Below, one piece after another: positions 37,742 through 45,745 of a stretch of 53,766 bases of DNA. The translations under genes were made by a program, and so were the position numbers. The stretch lies in the NCBI GenBank assembly GCA_001771505.1, contig MEUA01000018.1, positions 1 to 53,766 of the forward strand, in the 5' to 3' direction. The notes beneath the pieces are model-generated. The model searched no databases and was not told where the DNA came from. It saw only the letters and a list, made by a program, of their open reading frames with translations. Positions within the stretch are counted from its first letter, which is position 1. Every line of letters starts with the position of its first letter. Origin of the DNA: a candidate division WOR-1 bacterium RIFOXYB2_FULL_36_35 (GTDB lineage: Bacteria > Margulisbacteria > WOR-1 > XYC2-FULL-46-14 > XYC2-FULL-37-10).

Positions 37742-38698
37742 TTAAATGGTTGTCCAATAACTTAGAACATCCTTCAGACTATTTTCTAAAGAAATTTGAT
37801 TTATCCAGCCAGTCTCTCTTTTTATTTTTTCGTTAGAACCTACTATTTCATCAATTTCGTTGGGCCTTATAAGCTCCGGATTTATTTTAATTTCTATATT
37901 TAAATCAAGAATTTTACACATCATATTTATTATATTTTCCAATGATGTAGATTTTCCGCTGCACACATTATAAATTTTTCCTTTCCCCCCTTTTTTTAAT
38001 AGTTTATAATAAGCGTCTACAACATCTCTTACATCAAGAAAGTCTCTTTTTATGTGAATATTGCCAACATACAAGGCTTTGTTTTTTGTTTTTCCTTTCT
38101 TTATTTCTATCAATTGCTTGGCAATTGAGGCTATTACAAAGCTGCTTTTTTGCCCCGGGCCCAAGTGGTTAAATGATCTTGTCATTACAACGTCAAGGCC
38201 GAGACCCTCAACATAAATTTTAGATAAAAGCTCTTGAGAGACTCTTGCTACAGCATAGGGGCTTAAAGGTTTTAGTATTGTTTCTTCTTTTAGGGGCACT
38301 CCTGTTGCGGATTTTCCATATTCTTCAGAAGAACCGACAGATAAAATTCTGCAGGTTATGTTTGTTTTTCTTACACTCTCCAGCAGGTTTAAAAATATAT
38401 TAGTATTGTTTCTAAAGCTTATTGTCGGGTTCTCCCAGCTAAATTTAACACTGCTGTGAGATGCCAGATGTAAAATATAATCTGGATTGAAATTGTCAAC
38501 CAAATCATTTAACCCTTTTTCATTTAAAAGGTCTAATTTTTTTAATTTACATTTTATTGATTTAAAATTATTTATATTAAATTCAGGGGCAACTAAATCA
38601 GTTCCTAATACAAAGGCGCTGATGTTGTTTTTTTCAAGGTATTCTATGAAATGTTTAGCTACGAATCCGGAAAACCCTGTTATTAAATATTTTTCCAT
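37742..38698 (-). CDS. GDP-4-keto-6-deoxymannose reductase-like SDR (Rmd family)
   Basis: The 318-residue protein resembles Rmd, which makes GDP-D-rhamnose from the Gmd product. ITGFSGFVAKH is the cofactor loop. KSSFVIASIAKQL, YVGNIHIKRDFLDVRDVVDAY and YNVCSGKS are typical Rmd segments. The usual catalytic Tyr-x-x-x-Lys reads Tyr148-Ala-Val-Ala-Arg152 here, so the lysine is replaced by arginine (codon AGA). Activity is therefore uncertain, though a positive charge remains. It follows guaA by 12 bases and ends the minus-strand operon, far from gmd, which would share its substrate. Confidence 0.8.
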   Translation of the reverse strand: MEKYLITGFSGFVAKHFIEYLEKNNISAFVLGTDLVAPEFNINNFKSIKCKLKKLDLLNEKGLNDLVDNFNPDYILHLASHSSVKFSWENPTISFRNNTNIFLNLLESVRKTNITCRILSVGSSEEYGKSATGVPLKEETILKPLSPYAVARVSQELLSKIYVEGLGLDVVMTRSFNHLGPGQKSSFVIASIAKQLIEIKKGKTKNKALYVGNIHIKRDFLDVRDVVDAYYKLLKKGGKGKIYNVCSGKSTSLENIINMMCKILDLNIEIKINPELIRPNEIDEIVGSNEKIKRETGWINQISLENSLKDVLSYWTTI

Positions 38699-38710
38699 TT
38701 TAACTTTGCG

Positions 38711-40267
38711 TTACTCCCATTCGATTGTGGCAGGCGGTTTGGAAGATATATCATATACGACACGATTAATTTCCGGAGTTTCATTTATTATTCTGTTTGA
38801 AATTTTTTCTAAAAGATCATATGGCAGTTGGGCCCAATCAGCAGTCATCGCATCAGTTGACGAAACAGCGCGAATAGCCACCGTATTAAGATAAGTTCGT
38901 TTATCGCCCATAACGCCGACGGTTCTAATGGGGAGAAGAACTCCGAAAGACTGCCATACTTTTTTGTAAAAACCGGCTGTTTTTATCTCTGAAACTACAA
39001 TATCATCGACTTCTTGCAAGATTTTAACTCTTTCGGGCGTTACTTCCCCGATAATCCTTATAGCAAGACCGGGACCGGGAAAAGGCTGGCGGGAGATAAT
39101 CTCTTCCGGAACGCCAAGTTCACTTCCAAGAGCTCTTACTTCATCTTTAAAGAGTTTTCTTAGAGGTTCTATCAGCTTAAACTTTATATCTTTTGGAAGA
39201 CCTCCAACATTGTGGTGTGTTTTAATTCTAGCTGCCTTTTTTGATGTTCCGGTTCCGGGAGCGGCAGATTCAATAACATCAGGATAGAGCGTTCCTTGTG
39301 CCAAAAAAGGGAGATCTCCCAGTTTTTTTGCTTCTTCTTCAAAAACCCTTATAAATTCATTTCCTATCCTGTGTCTCTTTTCTTCAGGGTCGGTTATCCC
39401 TTTGAGCTTTGCAAAAAATCTTTCTGAGGCGTCTATATGAATAAAGTTTATCTGAAACTTTTCCGTAAAAAGCTTTTTTATTTTTTGAGCCTCATTTTTG
39501 CGCATAAAACCCTGGTCAATAAACATACATGTTAATTGTTCTCCAACAGCTTTATGGACAAGCGCTGCAACGGTTGTAGAGTCAACGCCTCCTGAAAGAG
39601 CGCAAAGGATTCTCTCTTTTCCTATTGTTGTTTTTATCTTTTCAAGAGCTCTCTCTATAAAATTCTTTGTTGTCCAAGTGGGTTTACAACTGCAAACAAC
39701 ATAGGTGAAATTTTTAATTATTTCAATCCCTTTTGGAGTATGGACTACTTCCGGATGGAATTGGACGCCATAAATTTTTTTGTCGTGATTGCCGATTGCG
39801 GCATTTGGAGTATTTGCCGTATGAGCAAGACTCTTAAAACCCTCGGGCATTTTAAGCACCGAATCACCATGACTCATCCAGACCCCAGTCTCTTTTGGTA
39901 GCCCCGCAAAAAGGTTTGATTCGTCGTCTATTGTAATAGGGGTTTTACCATATTCGCGCTTTGTCTCCGGTTTTACCTCCCCACCAAAATCTTTTGCTAT
40001 AAGCTGAAGCCCGTAACATATCCCCAGAATCGGTATTCCGCTTTTAATAAGATTAATATCAGGCATAGGGGCGGAAGCTTCATAAACAGATGCGGGCCCG
40101 CCGGAAAGAATAATTCCTTTTACATCTCTTTTTTTAAGTTCAGAAATCGGTGTGTCGTATGGCAGCACCTCACAATAGACGTTACATTCACGAACACGAC
40201 GAGCAATAAGGAGTGAATACTGTGCGCCAAAATCGAGGACTACTATCAAGTCATGTTTTTTTTCCAT
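38711..40267 (-). CDS. guaA: GMP synthase (glutamine-hydrolysing)
   Basis: Cytoplasmic enzyme that aminates XMP to GMP with ATP and glutamine. The 518 residues contain a class I amidotransferase domain with the nucleophile Cys84 in GICYGLQL and the HPE of QFHPEVVHT. The ATP-pyrophosphatase domain has the P-loop [10 protein letters not shown] near residue 225, and the dimerisation domain ends in the characteristic [11 protein letters not shown]. The start has GGAGAG just upstream. It follows the IMP dehydrogenase homologue by 67 bases, giving a two-step IMP-to-GMP route in one operon. Confidence 0.98.
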   Translation of the reverse strand: MEKKHDLIVVLDFGAQYSLLIARRVRECNVYCEVLPYDTPISELKKRDVKGIILSGGPASVYEASAPMPDINLIKSGIPILGICYGLQLIAKDFGGEVKPETKREYGKTPITIDDESNLFAGLPKETGVWMSHGDSVLKMPEGFKSLAHTANTPNAAIGNHDKKIYGVQFHPEVVHTPKGIEIIKNFTYVVCSCKPTWTTKNFIERALEKIKTTIGKERILCALSGGVDSTTVAALVHKAVGEQLTCMFIDQGFMRKNEAQKIKKLFTEKFQINFIHIDASERFFAKLKGITDPEEKRHRIGNEFIRVFEEEAKKLGDLPFLAQGTLYPDVIESAAPGTGTSKKAARIKTHHNVGGLPKDIKFKLIEPLRKLFKDEVRALGSELGVPEEIISRQPFPGPGLAIRIIGEVTPERVKILQEVDDIVVSEIKTAGFYKKVWQSFGVLLPIRTVGVMGDKRTYLNTVAIRAVSSTDAMTADWAQLPYDLLEKISNRIINETPEINRVVYDISSKPPATIEWE

Positions 40268-40334
40268 AGCTCTCCTTTTTCACATTAATTACCAAAAAGT
40301 TAACAGTCTTCTTTGTAGTGAAATACTGGTTATT

Positions 40335-41498
40335 TTATTTATACATACCAAGTTGTTGTGCTTTTTGATAAACTTTACCTTCTGTTAAAATTGACGGGGC
40401 AATTGCAATTTGAATTTTTTGCATCTCTTTTAAGTTTTCAGCGCCAAGAGTTCCCATTGAGGTTTTTAATGCCCCTATTAAATTCATTGATCCGTCATCA
40501 TGTTTTGCGGGACCATAGAGTATCTCTTTTAATGTTCCTAAAGTTCCAACTTTTATTCTTGATCCGCGGGGGAGGGTGGCATTTGGAGTCGCCATTCCCC
40601 AGTGAAATCCGCGGCCTGGAGCTTCTCTTGATTTTGCTATTTGAGATCCCGTCATTACGGCATCTGCTCCACATGCAATCGCTTTGCAAATATCCCCTCC
40701 GGAAACCAAACCCCCGTCGGCAATTATAGGGACATAAATTCCGTTTTCTTTATAAAAAGAATCTCTTGCGGCTGCGCAATCTGCTATTGCTGTTGCCATT
40801 GGAACTCCGACTCCCAAGACCCCTCGTGAGGTGCAGGCTGCTCCGGGGCCTATGCCTACCATGACACCTTTAACGCCTGTTCCCATAAGAGTTAGAGCTA
40901 CTTCATAAGTTACGCAGTTGCCTACTATTACAGGAATTTTTATCTCTTCACAGAATTTTTTTAAATCTAACGGGGGCGACGATTGTGATTTGTGTTTTGT
41001 GGAAATTACAGTTGATTGGAGGACAAACATATCTGCCCCTGAATCCTTTACGATTTTTCCAAACTCTGTTGCTTGTTGAGGGATGGATGATGCAGCAGCA
41101 AATCCTCCGTTTTCTTTAATTTGTTTTATTCTTTTAATAATCAATTCTTTTTTTATAGGTTCTTCGTAAAGCTTTTGCATAAGCGCCACATATTCATCTT
41201 TTTCGACTGCGGCGATTTGATCTAATATTTTTTCCGCATTTTCATATCTTGTCCAGACTCCCTGAAGATTAAGAGGTCCAAATGTCCCTAGATTGGTTAA
41301 TTCTACTGCCATTTTAGGGCTGACAACAGAATCCATAGCGGAGGCAATGATGGGAATTTTAAATTTCTTTTCTGCTAGTTCCCATGATACATCTGTGTCG
41401 TCAGGATTTATTGTTACAATCGATGGGACAAGAGATATTTCATCAAAACCGTATACCCTGCGAACCGATCTTCCTCTTCCCAATTCAAAATTTGTCAT
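40335..41498 (-). CDS. guaB3: GuaB3-type IMP dehydrogenase-family protein
   Basis: The family oxidises IMP to XMP or acts on related purine nucleotides. This 387-residue form has no CBS domains, which separates it from standard GuaB. It matches the GuaB3 group known from Cyanobacteria and Actinobacteria, with GRGRSVRRVYGFDEISLVP at the start and APGRGFHWGMATP and LTEGKVYQKAQQLGM near the end. The catalytic Cys222 is in GPGAACTSRGV. No standard guaB is in the window. With guaA next in the operon, it probably supplies XMP. AGGAG lies 8 bases before the ATG. Confidence 0.93.
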   Translation of the reverse strand: MTNFELGRGRSVRRVYGFDEISLVPSIVTINPDDTDVSWELAEKKFKIPIIASAMDSVVSPKMAVELTNLGTFGPLNLQGVWTRYENAEKILDQIAAVEKDEYVALMQKLYEEPIKKELIIKRIKQIKENGGFAAASSIPQQATEFGKIVKDSGADMFVLQSTVISTKHKSQSSPPLDLKKFCEEIKIPVIVGNCVTYEVALTLMGTGVKGVMVGIGPGAACTSRGVLGVGVPMATAIADCAAARDSFYKENGIYVPIIADGGLVSGGDICKAIACGADAVMTGSQIAKSREAPGRGFHWGMATPNATLPRGSRIKVGTLGTLKEILYGPAKHDDGSMNLIGALKTSMGTLGAENLKEMQKIQIAIAPSILTEGKVYQKAQQLGMYK

Positions 41499-41518
41499 TT
41501 ATATAACTCCTCTCTATT

Positions 41519-42733
41519 CTAATTATTTTTTTCGCCCAGTCTTCCTTCTAAATTAATATTTTTCCCACCGCGATAAACCATCATTGAAATTTTTTCTCCG
41601 GGCCGCATCTCTGCGAGGATTTCTTGCAAATCTGAAGTATTTAAAACATCGTTTGAGTTTATTTTCTTTACAACATCATATTGTTTAATTCCCATTTTAT
41701 CCGCAGGACTGTCTTGAACTATATTCATGGCAACAACCCCTTCGGTCTCTGCTAGGTTTAAGTAGGAGGCAATTTTTTCATTTACATCCCTCATGTATAT
41801 GCCGAGCCATGGGCGAGAGACTCTCCCCTTTATTATTAAATCTTGTAATATATCTTTTACTACATTTATTGGTATTGCAAAACCGATTCCTTGCGCTTGA
41901 GCTATGATTGCGACGTTGATTCCGATTACTTTTCCCTTTATATTAAGCAATGGGCCTCCTGAATTTCCGGGATTAATGGCCGCATCTGTTTGTATTAAAT
42001 CTCTTTTTCCTAAATCTTTTAAATTTCTGCCTGTTGCGCTTATTATTCCTGCTGTTACTGTATTGGAAAACCCATAAGGATTTCCTATGGAAACAACCCA
42101 TTCTCCTGGTCTTATCAGGTTAGAATCTCCCATTTCCACAATAGGAAGGTCATGCGCGTCAATTTTTATTACAGCAATATCTAGGGTTATATCTTTTCCA
42201 ATTAATTTTGCGTCAAAATTTCTGCCGTCTTTTAGTGTAACTTTAATTTTATTTGCATCCTGTACAACATGTTCGTTTGTTAAAATATATCCTTCTTTAT
42301 TTATAATAAAACCTGAACCCGCTCCTTTTAAAGGGATAATCTTATCGCTAAAAAAATCTTTATATTTGGGATTCAAGTCAAAACCAAATTCATTGTCAAA
42401 ATGTGAGAGAGGGTTGAAAAAACTATATTTTTCTAGTTTTACTACATCAATATTTACCACTGCCGGTCCGACCTCTGTAACTACGTTTGCAATAGTGTCA
42501 GCATTAAGAAAAATTTCAAGAGAAGAAGATTGTGCCGGTAAAATATTTTGCAACGAGAAGATAATAATTATTGATATAAAGAAAAATAATAAACCCCGAT
42601 TATTCATAGACGAACAGAATTTTAGCAGAGTGCTGGAAATTTCCCCAGGTATGAACCCCGATTTCCTAATCGGGGTGAATAATCGGGGTAAAGTTTGTTT
42701 AAATTCTAGCTTTGGAACGTTAAAAAAATACAC
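41519..42733 (-). CDS. HtrA/DegP-like serine protease with PDZ domain and a repeat-derived N-terminus
   Basis: A periplasmic, membrane-anchored quality-control protease of 404 residues. The catalytic triad is His155 (TNEHVV), Asp185 (TLDIAV) and Ser258 (PGNSGGPL). One PDZ domain occupies about 305-398. A membrane anchor lies at about 48-62 (LLFFFISIIIIFSLQ). Residues 14-47 come from a palindromic element (42592-42693) read in frame, opposite in sense to the copy in the GT9 gene. I keep GTG 42733 as the start because AAGGAG lies 9 bases upstream and a good promoter precedes it. ATG 42607, inside the element, lacks a binding site. Confidence 0.9.
   Translation of the reverse strand: MYFFNVPKLEFKQTLPRLFTPIRKSGFIPGEISSTLLKFCSSMNNRGLLFFFISIIIIFSLQNILPAQSSSLEIFLNADTIANVVTEVGPAVVNIDVVKLEKYSFFNPLSHFDNEFGFDLNPKYKDFFSDKIIPLKGAGSGFIINKEGYILTNEHVVQDANKIKVTLKDGRNFDAKLIGKDITLDIAVIKIDAHDLPIVEMGDSNLIRPGEWVVSIGNPYGFSNTVTAGIISATGRNLKDLGKRDLIQTDAAINPGNSGGPLLNIKGKVIGINVAIIAQAQGIGFAIPINVVKDILQDLIIKGRVSRPWLGIYMRDVNEKIASYLNLAETEGVVAMNIVQDSPADKMGIKQYDVVKKINSNDVLNTSDLQEILAEMRPGEKISMMVYRGGKNINLEGRLGEKNN
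42592..42693 (+). repeat. long palindromic element, copy 2, inside the htrA-like gene
   Basis: 102 bases running from AACCCCGATTATTC to AATAATCGGGGTAAAG, nearly identical to 26166-26267. The core (42593-42689) is 97 bases. It is read from the complementary strand as LPRLFTPIRKSGFIPGEIS and onward in the HtrA-like protein, just before its membrane helix. Confidence 0.95.
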
Positions 42734-42771
42734 CTAAACCTTCTCCTTATGCTTTTTGGGAAATTTGAAAA

Positions 42772-42801
42772 ATTTTAACATAAAGAGACATGTATAGTCA
42801 A
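42772..42801 (-). promoter_or_regulatory. promoter of the htrA-guaB3-guaA operon
   Basis: On the minus strand, TTGACT (42801-42796) and TAAAAT (42777-42772) are 18 bases apart, with a TG making an extended -10. The predicted start leaves about 32 bases of leader containing the Shine-Dalgarno for GTG 42733. Confidence 0.7.
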
Positions 42802-42810
42802 ATTTTCCGC

Positions 42811-42840
42811 TTGACTCTTGTCTTCTATTCATTGTAAAAT
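42811..42840 (+). promoter_or_regulatory. promoter of the SPOR-mreBCD unit
   Basis: TTGACT (42811-42816) and TAAAAT (42835-42840) are 18 bases apart. The -35 box faces that of the divergent operon with only 9 bases between them. The ATG at 42855 lies 14 bases after the -10. Confidence 0.65.
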
Positions 42841-42854
42841 TTCCGCACATACAA

Positions 42855-43409
42855 ATGAAAGTAATTAAAAATATATTTTTAGTCTTTATTCTTATAATAA
42901 TTATAGCTTTTAGTTTCTGGATCAGTTTTTTGCTTGGAAAAAACATTTTGAATCCAGTTGTAAAAGAGCCTGAAACTATTGATTCTTTAACAAAAGAAGC
43001 AAGTGAAATATTAGAAGAGATAGGCCCTATATCTTTTGAAGTGGAAACAGAACCCTTTGATGCCTCTTTAAATGATTATAACGAAGGGAGCAATGAGTCT
43101 GTCACATTTGATACAATATCCACTAGTACAACATCTAAGCTAACTAATAATTCCAATAGCGGAAATGTTTCTGTAAGTAAAGTGGTTTCTCCCAGCTATA
43201 AGTATAAAGTTCAAATAGGGGTCTTCTCTGCTTACAAGAATGCGGTTGACTTGAAAGATCTTCTTTTAAAAAATGAATTTAACCCTGAAATTGAAAAGTA
43301 CAGATACTATTTTCGGGTCTTCTTACATGCTACAGATCGGGCAGATGCTAAGAGACTTTTAAGCCACTTGAAAAATAAAGGATTTGAAGCTATCATTAAG
43401 TCAGACTAA
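42855..43409 (+). CDS. membrane-anchored SPOR-domain protein
   Basis: The 184-residue protein has a single N-terminal membrane helix (about 6-27) and a low-complexity, Ser/Thr/Asn-rich linker. Its C-terminal SPOR domain at about 112-183 begins YKVQIGVFSAYKNA and ends LLSHLKNKGFEAII. SPOR domains bind denuded peptidoglycan at division sites, so this is probably a cell-wall or division-associated protein. It heads the transcription unit that continues with mreB 31 bases later. Confidence 0.88.
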   Translation: MKVIKNIFLVFILIIIIAFSFWISFLLGKNILNPVVKEPETIDSLTKEASEILEEIGPISFEVETEPFDASLNDYNEGSNESVTFDTISTSTTSKLTNNSNSGNVSVSKVVSPSYKYKVQIGVFSAYKNAVDLKDLLLKNEFNPEIEKYRYYFRVFLHATDRADAKRLLSHLKNKGFEAIIKSD

Positions 43410-43440
43410 CAAGGTCAAAAAAGAATAGGAGAATTTAATT

Positions 43441-44484
43441 ATGGGTCTTTATGATGCTATTTTTGGTAAGTTTTCAAGAGATTTGGGCATTGATTTGGGG
43501 ACTGCGACTACACTTGTCTTTGCCAGAGGTGAAGGGATTATTTTATGTGAACCCAGTGTAGTGGCATTAGATAAAAATACCAATAAGATTTTAGCCATTG
43601 GAAATGAAGCGAAAGGGATGTTAGGAAGAACTCCCGGGAACATTGTCGCTGTTCGCCCCATGAGAGATGGTGTTATTGCTGATTTTGAAGTTACGGAGAT
43701 GATGCTTAGACATTTTATAAACAAGAGCCACAACAGATCAACTTTTGTAAGGCCTCGTATAGTGGTTGGTGTCCCTTCGGGTATTACGGGAGTTGAAAAG
43801 AGAGCAGTTCTTGATGCTGCCATGCATGCTGGAGCTAGAGAAGCTTATTTAGTAGAAGAGCCTATGGCGGCTGCAATTGGAGCCAACCTTCCCGTTTCTG
43901 AGGCGGCAGGTTCTATGATAGTAGATATAGGGGGCGGAACTACTGAAGTTGCTGTTTTAGCTTTAGGTGGGATTGTTGTCAGTAAATCTATTCGTGTTGC
44001 GGGCGATGAAATGGACGAAGCGATAGTAGCCCATTGCCGTAAAAACTATAATTTACTTATAGGCGAGAGGACCGCTGAACAGATTAAGATTGATATTGGC
44101 TCTGCCTACCCATTGGCAGAAGAAAAAACCGTTGAAGTAAGAGGGCGGGATTTGGTTACGGGACTTCCAAAAACGTTAACATTGACTTCATCGGAGATAA
44201 GAGATGCTCTTGCAGAACCTGTTGCCACTGTTGTTGATGCTGTTAGAATGACTCTTGAAAAAACACCTCCTGAACTTGCCTCTGATATAATGGACAGGGG
44301 GATTGTAATGGCTGGAGGGGGGTCTCTTCTTAGGGGGCTTGATAAACACCTTTCGCAGGAAACTGATATGTCTGTTTATGTTGTGGATGATCCTGTTTCT
44401 TGTGTTGCTTATGGCACAGGGAAAATTTTGGAAGAGATAGATACTTTAAAAAGAGTTTTGATGATGCCTAAAAAAGGGTCGTAA
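43441..44484 (+). CDS. mreB: rod-shape actin homologue MreB
   Basis: A cytoplasmic, membrane-associated actin-like ATPase that directs lateral wall synthesis. The 347 residues match the family. [16 protein letters not shown] is the phosphate-1 loop, [18 protein letters not shown] is phosphate 2, and [18 protein letters not shown] is the adenosine motif. AATAGGAG precedes the ATG. It is followed directly by mreC, mreD and a class B PBP, the standard elongasome order. Confidence 0.97.
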   Translation: MGLYDAIFGKFSRDLGIDLGTATTLVFARGEGIILCEPSVVALDKNTNKILAIGNEAKGMLGRTPGNIVAVRPMRDGVIADFEVTEMMLRHFINKSHNRSTFVRPRIVVGVPSGITGVEKRAVLDAAMHAGAREAYLVEEPMAAAIGANLPVSEAAGSMIVDIGGGTTEVAVLALGGIVVSKSIRVAGDEMDEAIVAHCRKNYNLLIGERTAEQIKIDIGSAYPLAEEKTVEVRGRDLVTGLPKTLTLTSSEIRDALAEPVATVVDAVRMTLEKTPPELASDIMDRGIVMAGGGSLLRGLDKHLSQETDMSVYVVDDPVSCVAYGTGKILEEIDTLKRVLMMPKKGS

Positions 44485-44495
44485 AAAAAGATTCA

Positions 44496-45296
44496 GTGAG
44501 TTATCGCTTTTTCTTAATTTTATTTTTAAGTTTAGCCCTAATATTAAATTTACAATTTATTGGGTCTTCACCTCTTATGCAATTTGTGCAATTAACAATC
44601 AGATGGGTATTTTATCCTGTGCAATTTGTGTTTAATTCTATTGTAGATGTAATCCCTCGCTCATTTATTTTTTTAGCAACCGCCTATAAATTTGAAAATA
44701 TATCCAGGGAGATGACTTTAGAAAAAAAAGAGTTAAAAGCTGAATTGCTTGTGCTTGAAGGGATAAAAAACGAAAATGCAGAACTTAAAAAAGCTTTAAA
44801 TTTTTCTCACAATTCAGCTTATAACTTTAAGTTAATCCCTGCTTTTGTTTACGAACGTGCAAGTGAAAGTTGGAATAATATTATAGTTATAAATGTTGGG
44901 ATAAAAAACGGAGTAAGGATTGGCAATACTGTTATAGCTGAAGAAGGGCTTGTTGGTAGAGTTGTTGCTGTGGATGATTTTTCTTCCAAAGTTATGCTTA
45001 TAACCTCGCTCCGCAGTTCGGTAAGTGTCATTATGGTAAATAAAAAAACGTTTGGAATTGCAAGAGGTGGATTTGGCGCTGATAAATTGATTATAGATTA
45101 TGTATCTGAAGGAGCAGATGTTTCTCTCGGCGAAAAAATCATGGTTTCTCCCGCAAGCAACGTTTTTATACCAGGGGTTCCTCTTGCTTATGTTTCAAAA
45201 GTTGAAAACAGCGTAAACAACATATTTCAATTTATTGAAGCAAAACCTATTGTTAACTTTTCCGGGTTAAGAGTTGTATTTGTATGCAAACCTTAA
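44496..45296 (+). CDS. mreC: rod-shape-determining protein MreC
   Basis: A bitopic inner-membrane scaffold that links MreB to the wall-synthesis enzymes. The 266 residues have an N-terminal helix (about 6-23), a periplasmic coiled coil around 65-95, and the beta-rich MreC core with VINVGIKNGVRIGNTVIAEEGLVGRVV. It starts with GTG 44496, 11 bases after mreB, and overlaps mreD by 13 bases. Confidence 0.94.
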   Translation: MSYRFFLILFLSLALILNLQFIGSSPLMQFVQLTIRWVFYPVQFVFNSIVDVIPRSFIFLATAYKFENISREMTLEKKELKAELLVLEGIKNENAELKKALNFSHNSAYNFKLIPAFVYERASESWNNIIVINVGIKNGVRIGNTVIAEEGLVGRVVAVDDFSSKVMLITSLRSSVSVIMVNKKTFGIARGGFGADKLIIDYVSEGADVSLGEKIMVSPASNVFIPGVPLAYVSKVENSVNNIFQFIEAKPIVNFSGLRVVFVCKP

Positions 45297-45745
45297 AATT
45301 ATTTTTTATATTAATATTTGTTTTACTTCTTCAGGGGAGGATGGGATTTTGGACAAATCCCGATTTTCTGTTGATTTTTATTGTTTTTTTGGCTGTTAAA
45401 GAAGATAAGACAAAAACAATTTCCTTTGCTTTTTGGGGCGGATTTTTGCGGGACATCCTTTTTTCTTTGGGTTTTGTTTTTACTTTTGTAAGCACTCTTA
45501 TTGGTATTATTATTATATATATTAGGACTTTTTTTGTTTTAGAAGAAAAACAATTGATTGTAATTTTAACTGCAATATTTACGCCTTGTTCTTTTATCTT
45601 TTCTTTTTTTATTACACATTATTTTTATTCATCGGGAACAGCTTATTTTCCTTTTTGGGAGATGATTGTTTCTACTATGCTAAATGTTTTATTTACTCCT
45701 TTATGTTATTTTTTGTTTGACAGGTTTATAACAAATGATGAATAA
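45284..45745 (+). CDS. mreD: rod-shape-determining protein MreD
   Basis: A small polytopic inner-membrane protein of 153 residues with five or so hydrophobic helices. The internal FWGGFLRDILFSLG, a Gly-Arg-Asp turn between helices, is typical of MreD. Sequence conservation in this family is weak, so its place between mreC and the class B PBP is part of the evidence. It overlaps both neighbours. Confidence 0.88.
   Translation: MQTLKLFFILIFVLLLQGRMGFWTNPDFLLIFIVFLAVKEDKTKTISFAFWGGFLRDILFSLGFVFTFVSTLIGIIIIYIRTFFVLEEKQLIVILTAIFTPCSFIFSFFITHYFYSSGTAYFPFWEMIVSTMLNVLFTPLCYFLFDRFITNDE

Noticed and set aside
40335-41498. IMP dehydrogenase homologue as a truncated GuaB
   Set aside because: It is full length for the GuaB3 group, with conserved ends and the catalytic Cys. 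Absence of CBS domains is normal there.
42087-42737. A 216-codon open frame on the plus strand opposite the htrA-like gene
   Set aside because: It mirrors a clear HtrA-family protease with an intact triad, and its only recognisable part is the palindromic element read in the other sense. It has no promoter or ribosome-binding site.
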